Part shown: positions 49,206 to 60,030 of the stretch, one piece after another
Position numbering within the stretch: the first letter of the stretch is position 1
Layout of the letters: each line of letters starts with the position of its first letter
Assembly: GCA_038373865.1 (NCBI GenBank)
Contig: JAXGGA010003936.1
Location: forward strand, 1-64,000
Length of the DNA: 64,000 nt
Origin: Uloborus plumipes
Taxonomy: Eukaryota; Arthropoda; Arachnida; Araneae; Uloboridae
Direction: 5' to 3'
Notes under the pieces: model-generated
Told to the model about the DNA's origin: nothing
The model's input: only the letters and a program-made list of their open reading frames with translations
Database searches by the model: none
Position numbers and translations under genes: made by a program

Positions 49206-50041
49206 GTGAGCAAACTAAGAGTTAATTTATCTATTTCGCTGTTTGATAAATTTGGTTTTTACCTATTTACAGTTGTTGTATAGGGTTTCATTTCGAATGG
49301 AACAAATGAAGCAATCCCGCAAACGCTGTTAAGTATTTTGATACTAAAGCAAACTTTGTTATAATGTTTCTATACTTATGACCCGATGACGCAACAAAAT
49401 TAAAGTGTTCTGTTTTATACCACACTCGTGATAAAATATACTAATGCGTTCAAAATAAAGCACTCTAATTATTAACGAAGTAAGGCCTATAGAAACGTGG
49501 AGACACAAACTCGGTCTCAACATAATTTAAATCTCAAACTTATTGTTTCGATTTGGACGATCTCGGTTGCCAACACATTAGTGGTATGTTTAATCCTGCT
49601 GTAGGGTTGATTATGGATCTGAAACATCTGCTCATCGTTCGATGCTTTAACAACGTAGTAGTTCACCATATTTCGTGAGAATATTTCGTGAGAATGTCTT
49701 GCTAAAGTCGTAACTGCACTTTTTCTCAATCGAGTTACGATAACTAGGGAGTTCCTAGTCGCATATTTTACCTAAATACAATGTTTTATGGTCATTTGTC
49801 CATCGGCAATATTTTTTAAAAATATCTGAAAGTTTCTAAATCATATACATGGAGGCGCCAAACTTTAAACGGCGATTTCTCGTTTGAAGTCGTCTGCAGG
49901 CAGATACGACTTTTGCGCTTAATATCTGAAGGACTATCTATTTTGGAATAGGTAGTCTTGAAACATTGTACGCTTTCTTCTGCATGGTTGGACTTGTGTT
50001 CCTAGAAGCAGTTTCGTAACTGGGATTTTTTGCCGCTGATA

Positions 50042-51606
50042 CACTAGGTGGCCAAAAGTATCCGGACACTTTCAAAAATTCACATTTTTACATATAGCTC
50101 GAGAAATAAGTAATCAATTGTTCTTTAATTTTAGTCATACAAAATATAGACTTCACCGAACATTTCCAAGTTGAAATTAAATTACCCTTGCATTTGGGGG
50201 ACGACAAGAAGGGGGATGAAAGAAAAACCGCTTTTTGACCATAACTCTTCGAAAATAGCTCGGAATAAGCTATCAATTTCAGTAATTAATTAGCATACTA
50301 TGTATAATTACTGTACAAATTTTTATGAACGTATCACTCTTACTTCTGAAGATATGAAACATTTTTGAAAAAACGGCAATTTTATTTGAAGGGTTTTTGC
50401 TCATAACACGCAGAGTTTTTGATCAAACCTTATCACAACTTCAGGAAAGATGACAAAATACAAGAGAAAGAACATACTAAAACGGTAAATAAAAATATCA
50501 AAAATTCGATGAGATATGAACGTTAAAAGGAAATAATTTTTCACGGCGCATGCGCGAACGACAGAAATTTATAACTACAAAAATATTGTAGCCTGATTTA
50601 TACTGCATCTTATAAAAAAAGTTCCAGTTGAATATCATGAAAAATGAAAAAGATATCAGCGATCTAGTGAGCTCTATTTCATTCAATTCGCAGACAATAC
50701 ATAAATAGTGAGGGGTTGGCCACAAATAGTGTGGTGACAATCGATCATTTTTTTTCAATGTTAAATTGTATACAGTTTGAAAATTTATATTCGGCATTGT
50801 CGTCACATTTCGTCTGTTCGGCCAAAAAGACCTTATACGTAGGTTTCCAAAAGTATCCGGACACCCTCTGAAACGTTGGTTTTGAACGACGACGCAATAA
50901 CCTTTAATTTAAAAATAGCTCTTTGTGGACAGACCCTCACTATTTATGTATTGTCTGCGAAATGAATGAAATACAGCTCACTAGATCGCTGATATCTTTT
51001 CCATTTTTCATGATATTCAACTGGAACTTTTTTTATAAGATGCAGTATAAATCAGGCTACAATATTTTTGTAGTTATAAATTTCTGTCGTTCGCGCATGC
51101 GCCGTGAAAAATTATTTCCTTTTAACGTTCATATCTCATCGAATTTTTAATATTTTTATTTACCGTTTTAGTATGTTCTTTCTCTTGTATTTTGTCATCT
51201 TTCCTGAAGTTGTGATAAGGTTTGATCAAAAACTCTGCGTGTAATGAGCAAAAACCCTTCAAATAAAATTGCCGTTTTTTCAAAAATGTTTCATATCTTC
51301 AGAAGTAAGAGTGGTACGTTCATAAAAATTTGTACAGTAGTTATACATAGTATGCTTATTAATTACTGAAATTGATAGCTTATTCCGAGCTATTTTCAAA
51401 GAGTTATGGTCTAAAAGCGGTTTTTCTTTCAACCCCCTTCTTGTCGTCCCCCAAATGCAAGGGTAATTTAATTTCAACTTGGAAATGTTCGGTGAAGCCT
51501 ATATTTTGTATGACTGAAGTTAAAGAACAATTGATCACTTATTTCTCGAGCTATATGTAAAAATGCGAATTTTTGAAAGTGTCCGGATACTTTTGGCCAC
51601 CTAGTG
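50042..51606. mobile_element. Long palindromic Tc1/mariner-type MITE, 1565 bp
   Basis: Ends CACTAGGTGGCCAAAAGTA and complement, flanked by TA (50040-50041, 51607-51608). The arms (about 750 bp each) are nearly perfect reverse complements; a second internal end-like block (ccaaaagtatccggacac) occurs near 50848 on one side of the centre. It encodes nothing; mirrored open frames (e.g. 50498-50806 and 50923-51150) are copies of the same arm. Confidence 0.8.
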
Positions 51607-51691
51607 TATATAAAACGTAAGACTGCAGCTTCAGAATTTGTTCTGGCTGAATAAACTTGAATTTGCACTTTGCCATTCTTTTTGCTCCGTT

Positions 51692-51994
51692 CAGGGATGC
51701 CCATCCCCCCCCCCCAAGCTCAGTGGCACAACGCCCCCCCCCCCCCCAATTTTGCACAACCCTCTTGTGCTTTTTATTTTTTACCCATCTTATTTTTTTA
51801 ATATGTATTTGTTTTAATTATAACTATTTATTTTTTAAAAATAGTAATCATGCGCAGAATAGAATCGCTTTTTCTATTCCAGACTTTCCAAGCACACACG
51901 AAATATAATCAGTGAATTTAAATAAAAAAAAATGAAATTGTATAAATTAGCTTTAACCCCCCTCCCCCATAATCTCCTCCTATGGGCACCCCCG
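51692..51994. mobile_element. C-rich hAT-type MITE, copy 1
   Basis: Begins CAGGGATGCCCATCC with poly(C) runs, ends GGGCACCCCCG. Flanking octamers GCTCCGTT and GCTCCATT differ at one base. A second copy is at 55224-55577. Its right end lies 77 bp before exon 3 of the Myb/SANT-like gene. Confidence 0.65.
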
Positions 51995-52071
51995 GCTCCA
52001 TTCAATATGAAACTCCTTGCACTCACCGTAACATAAAGTCAATCTTAGATCTCCCATTTCGCTAATTGCAG

Positions 52072-52324
52072 GACGTATTTGGGTCTCGTGAAAATTGGAA
52101 TCCCGACCGAGCGAGCACCCTGCGTGGACAGTCTCGAAAAAATCCTGGGGACGGCGGGGGACGGGCGACCCGCCCGGCGTCGTCAGGACTCTGAAACCGC
52201 CAACAACGTGGACGGCGGCGCCTCCGAAGACTCGGACTACTCGCACCGACTGTCAGTTTCGTACGGGGACGAGGAAGGAGGGGCGAATAAAGACGCCACT
52301 GCGAATGGAGCAGGAACAGATGAG
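52072..52324 (+). CDS. Myb/SANT-like protein, exon 3 (acidic linker)
   Basis: Acceptor gctaattgcag; 253 bp; donor GATGAG|GTACTT in phase 0. Encodes the rest of residue 93 to residue 177. The first part (TYLGLVKIGIPTERA, 94-108) probably finishes the DNA-binding domain; the remainder is low-complexity and acidic (DSETANNVDGGASEDSDY and DEEGGANKDA). The exon is much more GC-rich than its surroundings, a coding signature. Two other frames are also open here, but only this one joins exons 2 and 4 in phase. If the intron were kept, the frame would stop within seven codons. Confidence 0.8.
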
Positions 52325-53822
52325 GTACTTTTTCCATTTCAGTAGAGTTGGAGACTAAAAAAAAATAGTCTATAGTAAATCCCAAAAATTTGGTGGCCAC
52401 TTTGGCGATGTTGGTGACAAAGATTTGTCAGTTTGTCCTAAATTAAGCAAATTTTGAAAATCGGTATTGTCTAGGGATCCTACGCCTTAGGCTTCTTAAG
52501 TAAACTGCTTCCGATCGCAGGTACCATCTGTCGGCCTCGCAACGAAGTACAAGGAATGGTACTTAAAATCATCAGCATGATTTCAGTCATATAGGATTCA
52601 CAATACTAAATTAATATAAGCGGGACTTCAGAGTCCCGCCGGGGCATAAAGGGTTAATAACTAATCACTCCTCTTCATTCTGCATATAGTAATATTAAAA
52701 TATGCACTTGCATATATCTCACTAAAGTACTATGCATAAAAGAAATAATTAAAAAAATTACAGAAACCTTCATTGGAAAATAAAATTTTAATCTTAACAA
52801 TAAGACATTATGCAAATTAAAACTTTAGCATTTTAATTTACAGATTAATCATAAATTTGGTCATCTTTGATTATTTTCCCCAACAAAGTTTCATTGCATT
52901 TTCTAGATTGAAGTTCAGTATTTAGGTACTTTGAGAGAAAATGTACAGATATGTTTCACAAAGTTCACTTTTTTTTTTTCTGAACTCCTCAAAGGGACGG
53001 TGGGGGACATTGTCAAGGACAGTTCAACTTACCAGAGGAGCACTATATCAAATAACTTGGAGACAGAACTCTATTCTGATAAGTACATATAAATCTCTTA
53101 ATGCGTAGCACGGCTGAATAGTGGGTAGTCAATTTTATTGATTACTCAGTTGTTAAATGGAGAAGAATCTAAATATAGGATAAACGTCCTCTAAAATAAT
53201 AATTAGCTTGTTTATGGGTAAGATCCCCCAAAAGGATACCTCCTCACCCCTCTTACCAATTTTGAAATCCCACGGAAAATTTCACAGAAGAAACCACAGG
53301 AATATATTGAGCTGGAATTATGTTAACTACTTTAAATTTAATTCGCGCAGTCTAAATATTAAGATCTCTTTTCCGAAAAGTTGCTGTATATGAAGGGTCA
53401 GGGGGAAAAACCACGGTAGTCCACTTTTTGTTCAATTTAAACTGATGCTACCACCTGCTAGAAAAAAGAGTGTAATTTCGTTTAGTATATGCAATATTCC
53501 TTAAAAAAACACTGTAGTCCATGTATTGTCATTTTAGAACAAGTATACCGGGGAAGTTCATGAGTTCGCAAAGTTTAAATTTAGTTTTTCTCAAAATGAA
53601 TCAAATGTGACTACCGTGGTTTTTCCCCCTGACCCTTCATATATTTTCGTGCAGAATTTACAGCGTCCTGTGGAAATTAAAATCGGAATGAGTTATCGAA
53701 TGTTTATTTCCTTATTTTGATATTTAAAGAGTATTCTGTGTGCAGTTTTGATTTTGTAAGGCATGATGGAAATTAACTTATATTGTAGGAGTTCACGAAT
53801 TATTATGCACTTAATGTATATA

Positions 53823-54412
53823 CAGGGTGTCCCAGAATTGCGCATACAAATTTGGAAGGGAGGTAGAGAATGTCATGAGGAGCCATAATTACATAGGAAA
53901 GCATGGACGGAAACGCACCCCTATCGAGATAATGAGACACAAAGCCAGTTAGGACGCAACACAGAATATTGTGTAAAACGCTTTATTACACACACAAAAA
54001 AATAGTAAATGGTATAAGAACATCACAGGATGTGTTCGAAGTTGCGGCCATTCTCTTGTATGCACGCACGACATCTACGCGACATGGATTGGCGGACATG
54101 GCTAGGATCCTTGAAATGCCCGGCATTTTTGAAAATGTCCGCCAATCCATGTCGCGTAGATGTCATGCGTGCATACAAGAGAATGGCCGCAACTTCGAAC
54201 ACATCCTGTGATGTTCTTATACCATTTACTATTTTTTTTGTGTGTGTAATAAAGCGTTTTACACAATATTCTGTGTTGCGTCCTCACTGGCTTTGTGTCT
54301 CATTATCTCGATAGGGGTGCGTTTCCGTCCATGCTTTCCTATGTAATTATGGCTCCTCATGACATTCTCTACCTCCCCTCCAAATTTGTATGCGCAATTC
54401 TGGGACACCCTG
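53823..54412. mobile_element. Palindromic Tc1/mariner-type MITE, 590 bp
   Basis: Ends CAGGGTGTCCCAGAATTG and complement, flanked by TA (53821-53822, 54413-54414). The arms of about 280 bp are almost perfect reverse complements around a centre near 54115 (ccttgaaatgcccggcattt). Open frames on both strands are mirror images and not genes. Confidence 0.85.
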
Positions 54413-55223
54413 TATATCCTTCATGCCGTACAGTGCGCCAACTTGGTGCCACAGAATCTTGGTTTGAACAACGTTAGCGGCTGCCGAAACGTAAATAGTT
54501 TAGAAAAAAAGTTAACAGTGCAGCATTTAGCTTTCAGAAATTCTTTTTACACGTATTAGGATTTGAAAGTGAATAAGGAGCGATATATGTTGGTGTTACA
54601 CATGGTATCTGCATTGTATAGTATCGTGCAAAAAATATTTAGAAAATTTTTAATTCTTGGAGAGTTTAAAATTTTCTGAAGGTTAATAAAGCTAACTGGC
54701 AATTACACTTTGTTTTGAGTTGTGTCGAGATAATCATAAAATGAGACTTATTAAAGCTTTGTGCCCACCAGTTTTCATAATTGAAACTGTATATTGTCGT
54801 TGTTCAAAACAGGATGGAGGGCGATCCTGCCGGAGCTAAACGATAATCAAATTAAGAGTCAAATTAAGCTGCCCCAAAAAAACTCGATTTATTTTCAACC
54901 GATGTTAAGTCACGACAAAATCTGATTTTTGTGTAGCTTTTTGAGTTCTTAAGAGCCTTCTATGGCACTTTTCTTGGTGAATTCAAAAGGGGAAAAAACC
55001 TTTGAATGTCCAAAATTAAAAAATGGTGCTCTAGTATTAATGTACACCAACCATTCAACGTTCGAATTTTTACTCTCTATTTAGACTTTGTATAAAAAGG
55101 TAGATACTGAAATCTGTTGTAAAAGAATTTGAGGAATTGAAAATCTAGCATAGCAACCTTAAAATTTATTTTTAACGAGAAAAGTGGTGGCACAAGGTTT
55201 GCGCCCTCATTTACCCAACACTG

Positions 55224-55577
55224 CAGGGGTGCCCATCCCCCCCCCAGCTCACTGGCTCAAATTCCCCCCAAAAATTTTCAAAACCCTCTTCTGCTTTTTA
55301 TTTTTACCCCTCTTTTTCTTTATTTTTCCAAATATTAATTTATTTTAAATTATAACTATTTTTATATAGATTTTTAAAGTTCGAATTATGCTCAGAATAG
55401 AATCTCTTTTTTTTTCTACTCCCGACATTCAAACCACACAAAAAAATAAAATAATGAAATAAAAAAAATTGAATTAAAAAAAATAAAGTAGTTTATTTGA
55501 ATTTATTAATTTAAAAATCCCCCCAAAAATTTTGATGGCGAAACTTGCGCCAACCCCCTACCTTGTGGACACCCCTG
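55224..55577. mobile_element. C-rich MITE, copy 2
   Basis: Same family as 51692-51994: CAGGGGTGCCCATCC on the left, acacccctg on the right, shared attatgctcagaatagaatc-like core. Flanking octamers CAACACTG and CCGCATTG agree at 5 of 8, so the target duplication is weak here. Confidence 0.6.
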
Positions 55578-55794
55578 CCGCATTGTATCACACGAAAATT
55601 CCCACCTCCTAGCTATCTAGCCTTTTTTAGCTACAGTATTAAATGTTATCTCATAGTTTTTGTATTAAGCAAATATTCTAAACTGGCACACAGTAGGCGC
55701 ATTTGACGTTTTACCTCTTTGCAAGAAAAATATTCTCAAATTTTGATATGTAAAATGTAATTATCTAAATTGTTTTCCCCCCTTTCTCCAACAG

Positions 55795-56040
55795 CCTTCT
55801 AATCAAACCAAGAAAGTTAGATTTCAACGCAGAATGAATATTCAAAGAGTGCTGAGAGCCATGATAACCCAGCAACACGCAATATCTGACAATATTCAAA
55901 AGGTCTTCAAGACTATTGAGAGTTCTAATGCAAAGATGATAGACTTACTAACTGAACTAGTTGCTCTGCAAAAATTGAAGGGAACAAGTGTTGGAAACCA
56001 GACTTCAGAAGTCGCCGAATCTGTCATTGAAGATGATTAA
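55795..56040 (+). CDS. Myb/SANT-like protein, exon 4 (C-terminal helix and stop)
   Basis: Acceptor ccctttctccaacag; phase 0; 81 codons and TAA at 56038-56040. Encodes residues 178-258: a basic start (TKKVRFQRRMNIQRVLRAM), then a long amphipathic helix (about 190-235, with leucine/isoleucine spacing through KVFKTIESS and MIDLLTELVALQKL) that could form a coiled coil for dimerisation, then an acidic tail (SEVAESVIEDD). The Myb/SANT-like domain, acidic linker and C-terminal coiled coil is a common layout for small nuclear DNA-binding proteins. The complete protein is 258 residues with no frameshift, so the gene looks intact. Confidence 0.8.
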   Translation, partial: PSNQTKKVRFQRRMNIQRVLRAMITQQHAISDNIQKVFKTIESSNAKMIDLLTELVALQKLKGTSVGNQTSEVAESVIEDD

Positions 56041-56068
56041 ATTTATTTTGAATTTTTGATTAACGTTA

Positions 56069-56074
56069 AATAAA
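56069..56074 (+). promoter_or_regulatory. Polyadenylation signal of the Myb/SANT-like gene
   Basis: AATAAA lies 29 bp after the TAA stop of exon 4, which would give a short 3' UTR. Confidence 0.6.
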
Positions 56075-56531
56075 AATACTATTTAAATGTTAAATGTGTT
56101 CTGTTAATTCTTATGGCATTGTCTTAAACTTACGTAGACTACCTGACCCGTACGGGATTGACAGCAGTGATAAAAAAACTATTTTTAACGGTAATTTTTC
56201 GAAAAACAGGGACAAAGTGAATTGTTATTTTTCTCATAGTTGAAAGAAAATGAAATGATACCTTTCTTTTTAGTTTTATGAAATATATTAAAAAATATTA
56301 ATTTAAAATATTAATGTTAAATTAGAATGCTAAAGTAAAAATCTGATTTTAATTCAAAGTATAGTGCTCTTCTGGTAAGCTGGCCTATGACACAATGTTT
56401 TCCTATTTTCGGGCAATAGGAAAGGGTTATAGGCACAGAGTTGAGTTGGAGAAACTTTGGCCGTCGCTTCACAAGAGTAATCAAACTCGAATCCGCGGTA
56501 ATTACCCTTTATTGTCTGATTTTCTGTGGTA

Positions 56532-56803
56532 AAATCATGCGTCAGGTCCTCTCTGACCTTACCAAAATAGGGGTGTTAGGTAAGATAATAAGGGGAAGAA
56601 TAATTAAAACCATTTTGAACCGAATCAAACAACGTGGAACGATGCTAATTTCAAATACATAGTTTAGTCGAATATGTGAAAAGGATATAGGAAATCCGAA
56701 GTTTCAAATTTAACTTCGGAAAGTTATCACCCAACAACCAATCTACCCACTTTTTTTAAGTGGAACTGTTAGCGAGTGCTAGGCGCGGTTTTCACGGACG
56801 GAC
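56532..56803 (+). repeat. Interspersed repeat, copy 2
   Basis: Copy of the repeat at 29661-30183, without its 255-bp insertion. A tRNA-derived SINE has inserted immediately after it, next to gacggac (56797-56803). Confidence 0.55.
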
Positions 56804-56817
56804 AGTATTAGTACTCG

Positions 56818-57103
56818 GGCCGTGGTGGCCCGATCGGTAAGGCATCGGACTAGTGTCCGATGGGACCCGGGTTCGATCCCAGCCGATCAAAGATCCACAG
56901 TCTTGATTAATGGTGGCTGGGAGGCGTTAAAAATGTCGTGGTCACAAAGTCCTCCAAGTGAAACGATACCTCTGGGGGTGCCTGGGCCTAGGGTTTGCTC
57001 GACCCTAGGTTCTGATTCAAAATTAGGAACAGAGCGCTCTTCAGGGCCCTATCCCGGTTAAACCACGAAGCTGTGGTAGGTACGGGGGACCCTGGAGGTG
57101 TGA
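56818..57103 (+). mobile_element. tRNA-derived SINE, 286 bp, with 14-bp target duplication
   Basis: The head (56818-56890) resembles a tRNA, with an internal A box (TGGCCCGATCGG) and B box (GGTTCGATCCC) of a polymerase III promoter. A tRNA-unrelated body follows, ending ...ggaccctggaggtgtga. The perfect direct repeat AGTATTAGTACTCG flanks it (56804-56817 and 57104-57117). The perfect 14-bp duplication implies a fairly recent insertion. A true tRNA gene is unlikely because the acceptor end is not closed. Confidence 0.9.
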
Positions 57104-57456
57104 AGTATTAGTACTCGAAGAGGGAAACATTGTCAAGGTCCTCGCTCAAATTTACAGAGGAGCGCAATACAACTGTGGCTAAAAATCCTACAGTGAGTTT
57201 AGATTGTGTTCTTAGGAGTTTGGATCAAAATTCAACGGTTGAAAAAGGAACAAAAGCTACAAAAACCCATTCCAGGAAATTGAACGCGCGATCTTTGCGT
57301 GTCTAGCTTAATTATCCATCCCTCCTGCCACTACATCTTAGTTAAAATAATAAAGTGCATGCGAGTGGAAAAATGTTTCTAAAATAACGTTTGATGCATT
57401 GAAAATAATTCAGTAAAGTTGAATAACTCGTTAAAGGATGAGAAAATGGAAAACAT

Positions 57457-57710
57457 AATTCTGTACCTCAGAACCAGACTAACGTAAGTCCATTTTCGTA
57501 ACTTTTCAGCAGAGGGCAAAAATGATTGCCGAATACATACAAAAGACGGGACTCGTGCTCTTTAAATGTTGCTAAATAATAGTGAAGGAATTTGTTTTAT
57601 AGAATAACATTCTCATGGGTGGATGCGGAATGAGATTCTACATACAATGAAGCAATAAAGTGAATCTCCATTTTTGGACTTACGTCGTTCTGGTTCTGAG
57701 GTGCAGAATT
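57457..57710. mobile_element. Copy of the small palindromic MITE at 36317-36466
   Basis: Has the same ends (aattctgtacctcagaacc and ggttctgaggtgcagaatt) and gtaagtccattttcgt inner block, but with about 100 bp of extra internal sequence, so the palindrome is incomplete. Confidence 0.65.
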
Positions 57711-57754
57711 TTACTTGGGAAAACATTTTAAGTCTTGAAGAAATCATCATAATA

Positions 57755-58972
57755 CACTGAAGTGACAAAAGTCATGGGATACCTCTTAATATCGTGTCGG
57801 CCCTCCTTTTGCCCGGCGAAGTGCAACAACTCGACGTGGCATGGACTCAACAAGTCGTTGGAAGTCTTCTGCAGGAATATTGAGCCATGCTGTCTCGATA
57901 GACGTCCATAATTGTGAAAGCGTTGATGGGGCAGGATTTTGGGCACGAACAGACCTCTCGATGGTGTCCCATAAATGCTCAATGGGATTCATGTCGGGCG
58001 ATCTAGGTGGCCAAATCATTCGTTGGAATTGTCCAGAATTTTCTTCAAACCAATTGCGAACAGTTGTGGCCCGGTGACATGGCGCATTGTCATCCATAAA
58101 AATCCCATCGTTGTTTGGGTACATGAAGTCCATGAATGGCTGCAAGTGATCTCCAAGTAGCTGCACATAAGCATTTCCAGTCAATGTTCGGTCCAGTCCC
58201 ACTAGAGGACCAAGTCCATGCCATGAAAAAACAGCCCACACCATTACGGAGCCACCACCAGCTTGAACAGTGCCTTGCTGACAGTTTGGGTCCATGGCTT
58301 CGTGGGGTCTGCGCCACACTCGAACCCTACCATCGGCTCTTACCAGCTGAAATCGTGACTCATCGGACCAGGCCACGGTTTTCCATTCATCTAGGGACCA
58401 ACCGATATGCTCACGTGCCCACGAGAGTCGCTGCAAGCGATGTCGTTCTGTCAGTAAAGGCACTCGAGTCGGTCTTCTGCTGGAATAGCCCAAGAAATCC
58501 AAATTTCTCCGCACAGTTCTAGCAGACACGTCCATTGTACGTCCCACATTGATTTCTACGGTGATTTGACGCAGTGTTGCTTGTCTGTTAGAATGTACGA
58601 CTCTTTGCAGACGTCGCCGGTCTCGATCTTTAAGTGCAGGCGGTCGACCACTGCGCTGTCCATGGTGGGATGTTATGCCTGAAATTTCATACTCTCGGCA
58701 CACTCTTGACACAGTGGATCTGGGAATGTTGAATTCTCTAACGATTTCCGAAATGGCATGACCCATGAGTCTAGCTCCAACTAACATTCCGCGTTCAAAG
58801 TCTGTTAATTCACGTCGTGCGGTCATCATCACGTTAAAACCTCTTCACATGAATAACTTGAACAGAAATGAAAGCTCTGTAAAAGCACTGCGCATTTATA
58901 CCTGTTCTATGCGATGCTACTGCCATCTGAAAATTTGCATATTGCTATCCCATGACTTTTGTCACTTCAGTG
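57755..58972 (-). mobile_element. Intact Tc1/mariner-superfamily DNA transposon, 1218 bp
   Basis: Perfect 27-bp inverted ends (CACTGAAGTGACAAAAGTCA...) at 57755-57781 and 58946-58972, flanked by TA (57753-57754, 58973-58974). It contains one full-length transposase frame on the minus strand. Identical ends and an open frame suggest a young, possibly active copy. Confidence 0.95.
57786..58832 (-). CDS. Tc1/mariner transposase with DD36E catalytic spacing
   Basis: A 348-residue transposase that would cut and paste the surrounding element at TA sites. The N-terminal paired-like DNA-binding region has two helix-turn-helix parts (about 11-50 and 70-113) joined by a GRPR-like hook SGRPPAL (61-67). 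The catalytic triad is D157 (AWSDESRF), D248 (FMDDNAPCH) and E285 (SPDMNPIEHLW). Exactly 36 residues separate D248 and E285, against 34 in Tc1 itself and as in the animal DD36E (Incomer) group. Frame and motifs are complete; the start MMM codons lie shortly inside the right inverted repeat. Group assignment rests on spacing alone. Confidence 0.95.
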   Translation of the reverse strand: MMMTARRELTDFERGMLVGARLMGHAISEIVREFNIPRSTVSRVCREYEISGITSHHGQRSGRPPALKDRDRRRLQRVVHSNRQATLRQITVEINVGRTMDVSARTVRRNLDFLGYSSRRPTRVPLLTERHRLQRLSWAREHIGWSLDEWKTVAWSDESRFQLVRADGRVRVWRRPHEAMDPNCQQGTVQAGGGSVMVWAVFSWHGLGPLVGLDRTLTGNAYVQLLGDHLQPFMDFMYPNNDGIFMDDNAPCHRATTVRNWFEENSGQFQRMIWPPRSPDMNPIEHLWDTIERSVRAQNPAPSTLSQLWTSIETAWLNIPAEDFQRLVESMPRRVVALRRAKGGPTRY

Positions 58973-59281
58973 TATTTTCCTTTGTTTTTGGACTTTTTTT
59001 CCACCATGTCTCGCTATACCCCGGTCTCCCTTACCTTCACTCATTTCTATTAGAACTAATATTTAAAATATTTTGGTAAAACTTTTGGTCATGGGATTCA
59101 GACTTTACGAATGACAAATTTTCTGTCATATAAGTATGTATACAATTTATTCAGTATTCCTCTAGAACTCCTTGTAGCTTTGTACTCAAACTCAGATCAT
59201 AGTTCCAAATTTGCAACGTATTTGTCATTTCTCTCAGTAGAAAATGAGTTTAACTGAAGTAGTAACGAAATGCATGCGCAC

Positions 59282-60022
59282 TAGAGATGAGCCGGGCTCG
59301 GCCCGTGCCCGAAAGCCCGAGCCTGAGACGGACTCGGGGCCCTTTAACTTCAAACAGCTTTCGGGCTCGGGCTCGATCTCACATTAAGATAGTCAGTCTT
59401 ATACAAATACAACGTTCACTGAATAAAATATTGGAGTACTTAAAGAGCGTGAGAACAGTTTTTCTTAATGGCAGAATTGCTTTGTTCAGGAAGAGTTTCA
59501 GAGAAATGACATCTATCACCTTATCCCCCTCTCCCATACATCGTTTCTCAGCTTTCGCACATCGGAAAGCAAACTATCTACTGGGCTGGGGTAAATGGTC
59601 AGTAGAAAGTGGATGCTAAGTTCTATAAAGTAATAGGACTTTTACTTTTTTTTAAAAATTACAAATGGAATTTTCTTCATTTTTTTGTGTAAATGCATGT
59701 TACTTAAAATATGGAACAAAGATATCGCGTGGAAATTTTAATGTTTCTTTTTTGTGCTTTTTTACTTTCTGTGATGTGAAACTTTTTTTTTTTTGAAATA
59801 TTTAAAAATGTTTCAATTGATAATTGCTGCACATGAAAAATTAAAATAATTCAAAAAGATAGCACCTACTTATATTTGCGATTGCTATTAAGATATACCA
59901 TATGGCAGTGCATCCCCAGTGGAAATTAAAAATATATTGATGTTTGGGCTCGGGCTCAAAACAACACAATATCACTCGTGCTCGGGCTCGGGCCTTCAAA
60001 AGTAAGCCCGAACTCATCTCTA
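59282..60022. mobile_element. hAT-type MITE, 741 bp, perfect 8-bp duplication
   Basis: Ends TAGAGATGAGCCGGGCTCG and CGAACTCATCTCTA are inverted repeats with GC-rich ggctcgggc subterminal units at both sides, flanked by ATGCGCAC (59274-59281 and 60023-60030). No transposase is present; the interior is ordinary AT-rich DNA. Confidence 0.9.
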
Positions 60023-60030
60023 ATGCGCAC

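Larger units (their letters stand above)
49206..52071 (+). other. Intron 2 of the Myb/SANT-like gene
   Basis: A 2.87-kb intron containing the repeat at 49690-49925, a 1.56-kb palindromic element (50042-51606) and a C-rich MITE (51692-51994) that ends 77 bp before exon 3. The splice-acceptor region of exon 3 (ctaattgcag at 52062-52071) is intact. Confidence 0.55.
52325..55794 (+). other. Intron 3 of the Myb/SANT-like gene
   Basis: A 3.47-kb intron that carries a palindromic MITE (53823-54412) and the second C-rich MITE (55224-55577). Near 53390-53640 there is a short inverted pair (ccctgaccc...ggtttttcccc type). No coding exon is evident. Confidence 0.55.

Noticed and set aside
50498..51150. 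Two similar open frames with VHISSNF ends on opposite strands
   Set aside because: They are the two arms of one palindromic MITE (50042-51606), so their similarity is structural.
52062..52400. Minus-strand and alternative plus frames over exon 3
   Set aside because: Open only because the exon is GC-rich; only one frame joins exons 2 and 4 in phase.
56818..56890. Possible tRNA gene
   Set aside because: Box A and B are present, but there is no closed acceptor stem and it is followed by a SINE body with a 14-bp target duplication around the whole unit.
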